DNA of 64,000 nucleotides. It comes from an uncultured Trueperaceae bacterium (GTDB taxonomy: Bacteria; Deinococcota; Deinococci; Deinococcales; Trueperaceae). The notes beneath the pieces were generated by a model. That model saw only the letters and a list, made by a program, of their open reading frames with translations, did not search any database and was not told the DNA's origin. Position 1 is the stretch's first letter; every line of letters begins with the position of its first letter. Below are positions 57,475-64,000 of the stretch, piece by piece. Location of the stretch: positions 1-64,000 of the forward strand of contig CAJXOA010000002.1 in assembly GCA_913057685.1 (NCBI GenBank), in the 5' to 3' direction. The position numbers and the translations under genes are program-made.

Positions 57475-59027
57475 TCGCGGTTCACCCCCAGGACCCGCAC
57501 GTAGAGGACGGCGAAGGCGAAGATCAGCACGAAGATCAGGACGCCGACGGCGGAGGCGTAACCGGCCTGTTGGTTGTTGATCAACACGTCGAAGTTGTAC
57601 GTCGACATGCTCTGTTGCGCGCGCCCGAGGAGGACCTGGAAGAGGTCGAAGACGCGGAGCGCGTCGAGGGTCCGGAAGATCAGCGCCACCCCGATCGCCG
57701 GCCGCAACAGCGGCAGGGTGATCGCGAAGAACTCGCGGAGGCGGCTGGCGCCGTCGACGCGGGCGGATTCGTACAGCTCCTTCGGGATGACCTGCAGGCC
57801 GGCGAGGAGCAGCAGCGCCATGAAGGGCGCGGTCTTCCAGACGTCGATGAGGATGACGCTGGGGAGTTGCAGGGCGGGGTCGGTGAGCCACGCGAGGGGC
57901 GCGTCGATCGCGCCGATCGAGAGGAGCGCCTGGTTGAGCACGCCCGCGCGGGTGTCGTCGAGCATCAACTCCCACAGTCGCGCGGAGACGACCGTGGGGA
58001 TGGCCCAGGGGATCAGCATCACCGCCCGCATGGCGCCCCGCCCCCGGAAGCTGGAGTGGACGGTGAGGGCGATGAACAGCCCCAACAACAGTTCGCCGGA
58101 GACGCTGACGACGGTGAAGACGACCGTCGTCCAGATGCTGCGGATCCACTTCTCGTCGAGGGCGCTGAGCGACAACGCGGTGTCGGCGCGCGTCACGAGC
58201 GGGAGGTTCCACACGTACGCCGTGCGGTAGCCCTCGCGGAGCGCCTCGACGGGCAGGGTGTTCCACCGCACGTCGCCGTCGCGGTCGACGGCGCACGCGC
58301 CGTCGTCGTCGCGACGGCACTCGAGCGGGTCGAGGCGGACGGTGAGCAGCTCGCGGTAGTTCTGCAGCCCCACGAACTCCGGGACGGTGTCGCTCGCGAA
58401 GCGCTTGTCGGTGAGGCTGGTGACGACCGTCGCTTCGAGCGGGCGGGCGGCGACCATGACGAGGATCAGCAAGGCCGGCAGCAGCAGGTTCCACGCCGAA
58501 CGCATCTCGCGGGCGGGCAGCGGTTCGGTGGGGAGGGTCGGGTCGGACGCCAGGCGGGCGAGTAGGAGGCGGGCCACGACCGCGACGCCGGCGAGGGCGA
58601 CGGCGGCCGCCAGGCCGCCCGACGCGGCGACGACGGCGGACGGGCCGTCGGTCGGCCACCAGGGGACGCCCTGCAGCGCGCGGGCGACGGCGAGGCCGAC
58701 GGCGAAGATCGACGCCCAGAGCGCCAGGTCGCGGGCGAGGCGGATGGCGCCGGCGCGCCGCCGGGCGACGCGCACGCCGAGCGCGACGGCGGCCGTGCCG
58801 AGCCCGAGGACGAGGGTGGGGACGAGCAGGCCGAAGCGGTCGAGGATCGCCAGGACCCAGGAGGGCCGTTCCGCGCCGAGGCTGGCGTCGAAGCCGGCGC
58901 GGACGTCGGGATGGCCGGCGATGGAGAGCACGAGAAGGACGATCGCGCCGACGCCCACGAGCGCCAACAGGCCGCCGAGCACGCGGGCGAGACGAAGGGC
59001 GGGGGGCGGAGCGTCGGGCGTCGTCAT
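57471..59027 (-). CDS. ABC sugar transporter permease (MalF-like) with N-terminal membrane extension
   Basis: A 518-residue permease, about 200 residues longer than UgpA-type proteins. The first 200 residues carry four or five extra hydrophobic helices. The MalF-like core follows, with a large periplasmic loop (about residues 205-290, containing a CRRDDDGACAVDRDGD segment), and the EAA loop ELYESARVDGASRLREFFAITLPLLRPAI. The start is the ATG at 59027 with GGAGA upstream. A partial-terminator hairpin lies between it and the binding-protein gene. Confidence 0.92.
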   Translation of the reverse strand: MTTPDAPPPALRLARVLGGLLALVGVGAIVLLVLSIAGHPDVRAGFDASLGAERPSWVLAILDRFGLLVPTLVLGLGTAAVALGVRVARRRAGAIRLARDLALWASIFAVGLAVARALQGVPWWPTDGPSAVVAASGGLAAAVALAGVAVVARLLLARLASDPTLPTEPLPAREMRSAWNLLLPALLILVMVAARPLEATVVTSLTDKRFASDTVPEFVGLQNYRELLTVRLDPLECRRDDDGACAVDRDGDVRWNTLPVEALREGYRTAYVWNLPLVTRADTALSLSALDEKWIRSIWTTVVFTVVSVSGELLLGLFIALTVHSSFRGRGAMRAVMLIPWAIPTVVSARLWELMLDDTRAGVLNQALLSIGAIDAPLAWLTDPALQLPSVILIDVWKTAPFMALLLLAGLQVIPKELYESARVDGASRLREFFAITLPLLRPAIGVALIFRTLDALRVFDLFQVLLGRAQQSMSTYNFDVLINNQQAGYASAVGVLIFVLIFAFAVLYVRVLGVNRE

Positions 59028-59047
59028 GGGGCTCTCCGGAAGCAAAA

Positions 59048-59091
59048 TAAGAAGGGGGGACGCCGGGGGCGGGCGAGGCCCGCCCCCGGCG
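59048..59091 (-). terminator. attenuating hairpin between binding protein and permeases
   Basis: A perfect 14-bp stem (59061-59074 and 59078-59091) with a 3-nt loop is followed on the minus strand by a C-run and TTCTTATTTT. A leaky terminator here would give more binding protein than permease, a common arrangement. Confidence 0.65.
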
Positions 59092-59097
59092 CGAGGA

Positions 59098-60390
59098 TCA
59101 GTTCGCGAGGAGCTCTTCGAGTTCGAACTCGAGCAGCGTCAACGCGGTTTCGGCGTCCTCCTGACCGGTGAGCACCTGGTGCACGGCGGTCGAGTAGAGG
59201 GTGGAGACTTCGTTGTACTTCTCGCCCGTCACGGTCGAGGGGCGCGGCGCGGCGCCCTGGAAGACGGCGTCGAGCCCGTCGAAGAACGGCACCGCTTCGA
59301 TGACGTCCGCGTCGCGGTAGAGGTCGGCGATCGTCGGGTTGATGGCGTTGTTGATCGCGCGGCGCTTCTGCTCCTGGAACGACGCGAAGTGCTTCGCGAA
59401 GGCGGCGGCGGCCTCGGGGTGCTCGCTGTACTGGTTCACCCCGACGCTCCAGCCGCCCATCGTCGCGGCGTAGCTGCCGGAGTCGCCGGCGGGCAGCGCG
59501 ACGACCTCGAAGTTGCCGTCGATCGCTTCGCTCTCGAGGGTGGTGGAGTAGGCGTACGGCCAGTTGCGCATGAAGGCGGCGTTCCCGGCGTGCCAGACGC
59601 CGCGGGCGTCCTCCTCGGCGTAGCCGACGACGCCGGGCGGGGCGATCGTGCCGACCCAGGAGGCGACCTGGTTCAGGACGTCGGCGGTGGGTTCGTTGTT
59701 GACCTCGATCTCCCCGTCGGGGTTCACGATGACGCCGCCGCCGTTGCTGATCTGCCACTCGAGCGCGTTGCAGGTCAGGCCCTCGTAGTTGTTGCCCTGG
59801 AAGACGAAGCCCCAGAAGTCGTCGTTGCCTTCGGCGCGTTCGCCGTCCTGGATCGTGCGGGCCATCGTCTCGAGCTCGTCCCAGGTGGCGGGCGGCCCGT
59901 CGAACCCGTACTTCTCGACGAGGTCGGTGCGGACGTACAGCATGCCCGCGCCGAGGCGGAAGGCGATCGCGACCATCTCGTCGCCCACCATGTTGTTCGT
60001 GATGTAGCCGGGGAAGTGGGCGTCGAGCTCCTCCTGCGAGAAGTACGGCATGAGGTCGAGCAGGTTGTCCTTGAGGATGCCGGGCTGGATGACGTCGACG
60101 CGCATGACGTCGATGTCGCCGCTCTGCGCCTCGAACATCGTCAGGTAGTTCGACAGCAGGTCGGAGGTGCTGGCGGGGCCGTCGATGCGTTCGACGGTGA
60201 TGTTCGGGCAGGCCTCCTCGAAGGCGGCGATCGTCTCGCGTTCGGTGTCGGCGAGGTTGCCGACCGGATCGCCGACGTAGGTGATGGTCGCTTGTTCGTC
60301 GGTGATGCAGTCGATGTCGTGACCGTCGGCGTTCGCGGTGGCGAACGCGGTCATCGCGAAGGTCAGGGCGAGGGTGAGCAGGGTCCGCAT
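59098..60390 (-). CDS. ABC transporter sugar-binding protein, family 1
   Basis: A 430-residue extracellular solute-binding protein. The signal peptide RTLLTLALTFAMTAFATANA is cleaved near residue 20 without a lipobox. ETIAAFEEACPNITVERIDG, YISNN-like substrate segments, WDELETMARTIQD and AAAFAKHFASFQEQ match SBP family 1 (MalE/UgpB type). Two cysteines (DIDC and EEACPN) may form a disulfide. The ATG has GGAGGA upstream. It precedes the permeases and provides specificity for the presumed sulfated sugar. Confidence 0.93.
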   Translation of the reverse strand: MRTLLTLALTFAMTAFATANADGHDIDCITDEQATITYVGDPVGNLADTERETIAAFEEACPNITVERIDGPASTSDLLSNYLTMFEAQSGDIDVMRVDVIQPGILKDNLLDLMPYFSQEELDAHFPGYITNNMVGDEMVAIAFRLGAGMLYVRTDLVEKYGFDGPPATWDELETMARTIQDGERAEGNDDFWGFVFQGNNYEGLTCNALEWQISNGGGVIVNPDGEIEVNNEPTADVLNQVASWVGTIAPPGVVGYAEEDARGVWHAGNAAFMRNWPYAYSTTLESEAIDGNFEVVALPAGDSGSYAATMGGWSVGVNQYSEHPEAAAAFAKHFASFQEQKRRAINNAINPTIADLYRDADVIEAVPFFDGLDAVFQGAAPRPSTVTGEKYNEVSTLYSTAVHQVLTGQEDAETALTLLEFELEELLAN

Positions 60391-60452
60391 GGTTCCTCCA
60401 GGGGGGCCCGCGCGGTGCGCGCGGAGGGGGCGTCGGGGACGGGGCGTCGGTC

Positions 60453-61967
60453 TCACTCCTTTCCGGCGTCGGAGGCCACCCACACGGGGGAACTCCACGC
60501 CCACTGGTCGTTGCGTTGTCGCACCCGGACGCGGTACAGGTCGTGCGTCACGCGCTGGGGGCGGTGGGAGAAGTGCAGGGTGGTGGCGAACTCCGCCTCG
60601 CCGACGGCTCGCCGGAGGCGCACGGCGGGGGAGACGAACCCGCCGACGTGGCGGGTACGTGCGCCGTGGAGGAGGTCGCGCAGCGGCACGGTGAAGCGGG
60701 TGCCGTTCGCGTCGACCTCGAGTTCGGTGGCGGCGTCGCCGTCCAGCTCCAGGCAGACGCCTTCGCCGGCGGGGACGCGGGAGTAGGGGTTGGGCCAGGT
60801 GCGGGTCGTGAAGCGTGCGGCGTTCCCCTCGACCTCGAGGGCGTGCGGGGCGAACGGTTCGCCGTCGCGGGGGGGCACGCTGGGGAACGCCCCGCGGAAG
60901 CGGGGTTCGACGTCGTGGAGGACGCCGTCGCGGACGCGGACCGCGACGTCCCAGGGGGTGGCGTGGTCGCGTTCCCCCCAGCCGACCTCGAGGTGGACCT
61001 TCACCCGCCCGGCGGGGGCGGGGTCGGGGGGGAGCGAAGCGCGGTGGACGACGCGTTCGTCGTGGAGGATCTCGATGGCGTCCAGGCCGTCGCCACCACG
61101 AACCGCGACGGCGACGTCGCGCTCGTCCGCGGGGGTCGCGACGCCGCCCATGGCGACGCCGTTGACGGTGAAGGCCAGGTCGATGCGGTCGCCGGTCGCC
61201 GCCCAGGTGCGGCGCGCCTCGAGGGCGTCCCAGAGGCCGTCGCGGGTGAGGCTCGGCATCCAGGCGCCGAGGCGGCCGTACCCGTACGCGCCGGGCATGG
61301 CGGCGTGGTGGTCGGTGGAGCCGACGAGCCCGAAGCGGTGGCCCGCCATCCATCCGGCGCGGGCGGTGGCGCGCCCGTCGAGCGGCCCCATGGCGTGCAG
61401 GTACGGCACGGAGCCGTCGCAGCTCTCCGCGCTGCCGTGGAACGACATCGTTTCCACGACGGGGGAGCGGGCGGCGTCGAAGGCCTCCCAATCGATGCCG
61501 CGGTGGCCGTGCTCGTAGCCGATGTGGTGCGGGATCAGCAGCGCGTCGCGGTCGAGGGTGGCGACCCGGTCGCGGAGGGTGGGCAGGTCGGGCGCGTCGA
61601 GGATGTCGGCGGCGGCGGCGTCGCGGAAGTACACGCAGTGGTCGCCGTAGCGGCGCGAGTGCCACTCGAAGCTGGGGACGGTCACGAACCGGCCCGGTTC
61701 GTTCGCCGCCTCCTGGAGGGCGACGTGGTCGCTCCAGGCGGCGCGCGCCCGCTCGAAGCCCTCCTCGTGGTAGCGCACGAGGTAGTGCAGGTCGGGATCA
61801 TTGGTGGGGACGTCCGGCCAGGCGCCGTGCACGGTGAGGCTGACGAAGTCGAGTTGCAGCTTCGCGTTGGCGAGCGCCGCGTCGGGCGGTCCGGCGCCGT
61901 AACTGACGTCGGAGTGGTTGTGAAGATCGCCGTAGCGGGCGGTCCAGGCCTCGTAACCGGGGAGCAC
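60453..61967 (-). CDS. PHP-superfamily metal-dependent protein
   Basis: A 504-residue protein, first in the sugar operon. The N-terminal half has PHP-type metal motifs: GDLHNHSDVSYG (His-x-His), PSFEWHSRRYGDH, LLIPHHIGYEH, METSFHG-like VETMSFHGSAES, and LVGSTDHHAAMPGAYG (Asp-His). The C-terminal half (about residues 265-500) is beta-rich with WDVAVRVRDG and LYRVRVRQRNDQWAWSSPVWV. There is no signal peptide. Members of this superfamily are phosphoesterases or other hydrolases; it could act on a sugar ester or acyl group of the substrate. GTG start with GGAGG upstream. Confidence 0.8.
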   Translation of the reverse strand: MLPGYEAWTARYGDLHNHSDVSYGAGPPDAALANAKLQLDFVSLTVHGAWPDVPTNDPDLHYLVRYHEEGFERARAAWSDHVALQEAANEPGRFVTVPSFEWHSRRYGDHCVYFRDAAAADILDAPDLPTLRDRVATLDRDALLIPHHIGYEHGHRGIDWEAFDAARSPVVETMSFHGSAESCDGSVPYLHAMGPLDGRATARAGWMAGHRFGLVGSTDHHAAMPGAYGYGRLGAWMPSLTRDGLWDALEARRTWAATGDRIDLAFTVNGVAMGGVATPADERDVAVAVRGGDGLDAIEILHDERVVHRASLPPDPAPAGRVKVHLEVGWGERDHATPWDVAVRVRDGVLHDVEPRFRGAFPSVPPRDGEPFAPHALEVEGNAARFTTRTWPNPYSRVPAGEGVCLELDGDAATELEVDANGTRFTVPLRDLLHGARTRHVGGFVSPAVRLRRAVGEAEFATTLHFSHRPQRVTHDLYRVRVRQRNDQWAWSSPVWVASDAGKE

Positions 61968-62037
61968 GAAGGGAGCCTCCAGGGGCGGCGGTCCATGCGG
62001 AACGCGAGGGGAGAAACGACGGGTTGCGTGCCCCTTT

Positions 62038-62064
62038 TGTATACTCTTTTCCGAAAGTCGTCAA
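62038..62064. promoter_or_regulatory. divergent promoter/operator region of the sugar locus
   Basis: On the minus strand TTGACG (62064-62059) and TATACA (62043-62038) are 15 bp apart, a suboptimal spacing typical of regulated promoters. On the plus strand TATACT (62040-62045) is a good -10 for the ROK gene. The GTATAC palindrome is shared by both -10 boxes, so one bound repressor could control both directions. Confidence 0.55.
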
Positions 62065-62095
62065 GCGGCGCTGCCGATCGGCGCCACGACCTCGG

Positions 62096-63289
62096 ATGAT
62101 CCGCGACATGAGCCAGCGCAGCGACCTCCTCCGCCACCTCCTCCGCGAACCCCGCACCCTGGCGGAGCTCGTGGAGCTGTCCGGCGCGAGCCTGCCGACG
62201 GTCCGCCGCATCGTCGGCGAGCTCGGGGAGGAGCGCCTCGTGCGGGTCGTCGGTCACGACCCGTCGCGGGGCGGTCGGCCGGCGAAACGCTACGGTCTCG
62301 ACCCCGGCGGCGCGCTCGTCGTCGGCGTGCACCTGGTCCATCCCGGCATGCGCCTCGTCGCCGCGTCCCTCACCGGCGACCGGCTCGACGAGGAGGTCCC
62401 CGACGTCGGTTCCCTCGATCCCGACGACGTGCCCCGGCGCGTCGCCCGCTACGTACGGCGCGTCCGGGAGCGGCACCTAGGCCGGCCGATCCTGGGCGTG
62501 GGGATCGCGACGCCCGGCTTCCTCGACCCCGTCGCGGGCCAGCTCCTCGCGATCCAGCGGGCGCCCGGCTGGACCGACGTGCCGCTCGCCGCGCGCGTCG
62601 AGGCCGCCACCGGCCTGCGGGTCACGCTCCACAACGACATGGACGCCCTCGCCAGCAGCGACGCCGCGGCCGCCGCGGAGTCGGCCGGCCACCTGGTGTA
62701 CGTCGGATTCGGGGAGGGCCTGAAGTTCTCGTTGATGTTCGACGGTGCCGCCTACGCCGGACCGTTCGGGAACGCCGGCCTGGCGCCCGACGCGCTGTTG
62801 GCGCGCCTCGGGCGGGCCGAGGATGCGGCGTTGCTGCGGGTGCCGGGCCTCGTCGCCGCGATCGACGGTCCGGGTGCCGTCGCCGGCGTCCCGCGGAGCG
62901 TCACCCGCGACCGCTTCGAGGCGCTCCTCGCCGCCTACGCCGGCGGCGATCCGACCGTCGCGGGGGTCGTGGAGCGCATGATCGAGGTGCTCGGTGCGGA
63001 GACCGCCGCCGTCGTCCAGCTGCTGCAGCCCACGACCCTGGTGTTCGGGGCGGCGTTGGCGGGGGCGCCCCCGGCGGTGCTCCAGGCGCTCGAACGCACC
63101 GTCCGCGCCTCGCTGCCGCCGTTGCTGGACGACGCCTTGGACGTCCGCCCCGCCCGCCTGGTGGGGCCCGCCAGCACGGCGCTCGGAGCGACGCACGCCT
63201 TCCTCACCCGCCACATCGCCGAGGACGTCCCCACGTCGGGCGCCCCGACGCCGCCGACCCCCTCGGCCCCCCCGGGCGTCCCGTCGTGA
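62096..63289 (+). CDS. ROK-family transcriptional regulator
   Basis: A regulator of up to 397 residues, divergent from the sugar operon and its probable repressor. A winged-helix domain opens it (LLRHLLREPRTLAELVELSGASLPTVRRIVGEL), followed by a ROK sugar-kinase-like domain (GVGIATPGFLDPVAGQLL, HNDMDALASSDAAAAAES, LVYVGFGEGLKFSLMF). The zinc-binding CxCGxxGC motif usual in ROK proteins is missing; the region reads AGPFGNAGLAPDALLARLG. ATG at 62096 or 62108 are both possible, and neither has a clear ribosome site. Its stop overlaps the next gene by GTGA. Confidence 0.88.
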   Translation: MIRDMSQRSDLLRHLLREPRTLAELVELSGASLPTVRRIVGELGEERLVRVVGHDPSRGGRPAKRYGLDPGGALVVGVHLVHPGMRLVAASLTGDRLDEEVPDVGSLDPDDVPRRVARYVRRVRERHLGRPILGVGIATPGFLDPVAGQLLAIQRAPGWTDVPLAARVEAATGLRVTLHNDMDALASSDAAAAAESAGHLVYVGFGEGLKFSLMFDGAAYAGPFGNAGLAPDALLARLGRAEDAALLRVPGLVAAIDGPGAVAGVPRSVTRDRFEALLAAYAGGDPTVAGVVERMIEVLGAETAAVVQLLQPTTLVFGAALAGAPPAVLQALERTVRASLPPLLDDALDVRPARLVGPASTALGATHAFLTRHIAEDVPTSGAPTPPTPSAPPGVPS

Positions 63290-64000
63290 GTCACGGAGCC
63301 GCGAGCGGCTGCGGGTGCGCGCCGTCCGGTGGGGGGGCCGCCGGCCGGGACGGTCGGCCCGACGCCGGGCCGGCGGTCCGCCACCCCGTGCCGCCCGCCG
63401 GCGCGGTGGAGGTCCCCGCCGGCGCGTTCGTGATGGGGACCGACGCGCCGATCTACCCGAGTGATGGCGAGGGCCCCGCCCGCCGGGTGGAGGTGGGGCG
63501 CTTCGCGATCGATGTCGCCCCCGTCCGCCACGCCGCCTTCGCGCGGTTCGTGGCCGCCACCGGGTTCGAAACCGACGCCGAACGCCTCGGGGGGTCGTTC
63601 GTCTTCCACGACCTCGTCGCGGCGGACGACGCGTCGCACGCCACGGTGGTGCCGGGCCTACCCTGGTGGCGGTTCGTGCCCGGCGCCTCGTGGGCGCACC
63701 CGTTCGGGCCGTCGCGCGGCGCGGAGGGCCTCGACGACCACCCGGTCGTGCACGTCTCCTGGCGCGACGCTGCGGCGTACGCGGCGTGGGTCGGGGGGCG
63801 CCTCCCGACCGAAGTCGAGTGGGAGTACGCTGGGCACGGCGGGCGCGGCACCGACCGCGCCGAGCCGTTCCCGTGGGGCCATGATCTCGAGGCGGGCGGC
63901 CGCCACCACGCGAACGTCTGGCAGGGGCCGTTCCCCGAGTGCGACGAGGCGCGCGACGGCTTCCACGGCACCTCACCGGTCGGGGCGTTCCCCGCCAACG
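63286..64000 (+). CDS. formylglycine-generating enzyme (sulfatase-modifying factor), 3' end outside the window
   Basis: The frame opens at a GTG overlapping the ROK stop and runs to the window end. About 238 residues are visible. FGE-sulfatase blocks are clear: VEVPAGAFVMGTD, VGRFAIDVAPVRHAAFARFVAATGFETDAERLGG, WWRFVPGASWAHPFGPSRG, DDHPVVHVSWRDAAAYAAWVGGRLPTEVEWEYA, ANVWQGPFPE and GTSPVGAFP. It oxidises the CSPSR cysteine of sulfatases to formylglycine. The copper-binding cysteines lie in the missing C-terminus. The first 20 residues, with CGCAPSGGG, are an odd extension. Expression with the ROK gene ties it to the divergent sulfatase operon. Confidence 0.92.
   Translation, partial: MSHGAASGCGCAPSGGGAAGRDGRPDAGPAVRHPVPPAGAVEVPAGAFVMGTDAPIYPSDGEGPARRVEVGRFAIDVAPVRHAAFARFVAATGFETDAERLGGSFVFHDLVAADDASHATVVPGLPWWRFVPGASWAHPFGPSRGAEGLDDHPVVHVSWRDAAAYAAWVGGRLPTEVEWEYAGHGGRGTDRAEPFPWGHDLEAGGRHHANVWQGPFPECDEARDGFHGTSPVGAFPAN

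Overview
The window is very GC-rich, densely coded chromosomal DNA. Its gene content fits a Deinococcota bacterium, and a Truepera-like lineage is my best guess. The reasons are: a class GSI-alpha glutamine synthetase, an ATL-type alkyltransferase-like protein, a T-box-controlled type-2 IleS, an SbtA/SbtB pair, and many leaderless genes with a TANNNT -10 box six to eight bases before the start codon. The species call is inference; I could not search databases. I see no prophage, transposase, CRISPR array, rRNA or origin.

Region 1-20.5 kb is core metabolism and information processing. It holds a 5'-truncated alanine-rich protein, glnA, an FprA-like ferredoxin/NADP reductase, lysC with a predicted internal start for a beta subunit, etfBA, gap-pgk, ileS behind a T-box, rho, an Rrf2 regulator with a cysteine desulfurase, clpP-clpX, and tig. 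At 20.5-26 kb come five tRNA genes (Leu, His, Arg, Gly, Pro), a large FG-GAP lipoprotein, and a TPR-SbtA-SbtB operon for bicarbonate uptake and its PII-like control.

Region 26-39 kb is the most unusual part. A secreted subtilisin-like lipoprotein is followed, on the same strand, by seven genes whose neighbours all overlap by 1-4 bases. In transcription order they are: an unrecognised 400-residue, aromatic- and beta-rich protein without a signal peptide; a Tat-type lipoprotein; two HEAT-like repeat proteins; a two-domain enzyme (N-terminal domain reminiscent of LynF/TruF/PatF peptide prenyltransferases, C-terminal sterol-methyltransferase-like SAM domain); and two large cysteine-containing lipoproteins. 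The tight coupling implies one system. I infer a modification-and-export or cell-surface assembly, with the 400-residue protein as a candidate substrate or building block.

Region 39-53 kb is housekeeping: two NUDIX hydrolases, miaB, an ATL protein, an M20 peptidase, a VOC dioxygenase, a 3-methyladenine glycosylase, moeA, prfA, a CBS-pair protein with a binding protein, tRNA-Arg, a Fur-family regulator, YczE- and YbaK-like proteins, and a HemN-like radical SAM protein behind a small leaderless ORF.

Region 53-64 kb is a carbohydrate locus. On the minus strand lie a PHP-domain protein, an ABC binding protein, two permeases, a Cys-type sulfatase, a PfkB kinase and a GH4 glycosidase. Divergent from them are a ROK regulator and, overlapping it, a formylglycine-generating enzyme cut by the window end. 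Together they suggest import and breakdown of a sulfated sugar, with the FGE activating the sulfatase. No ABC ATPase gene is present.

Across the window genes are joined by NTGA overlaps in which the start codon shares bases with the preceding stop: ATGA, GTGA, TTGA and, in two cases, apparently CTGA.
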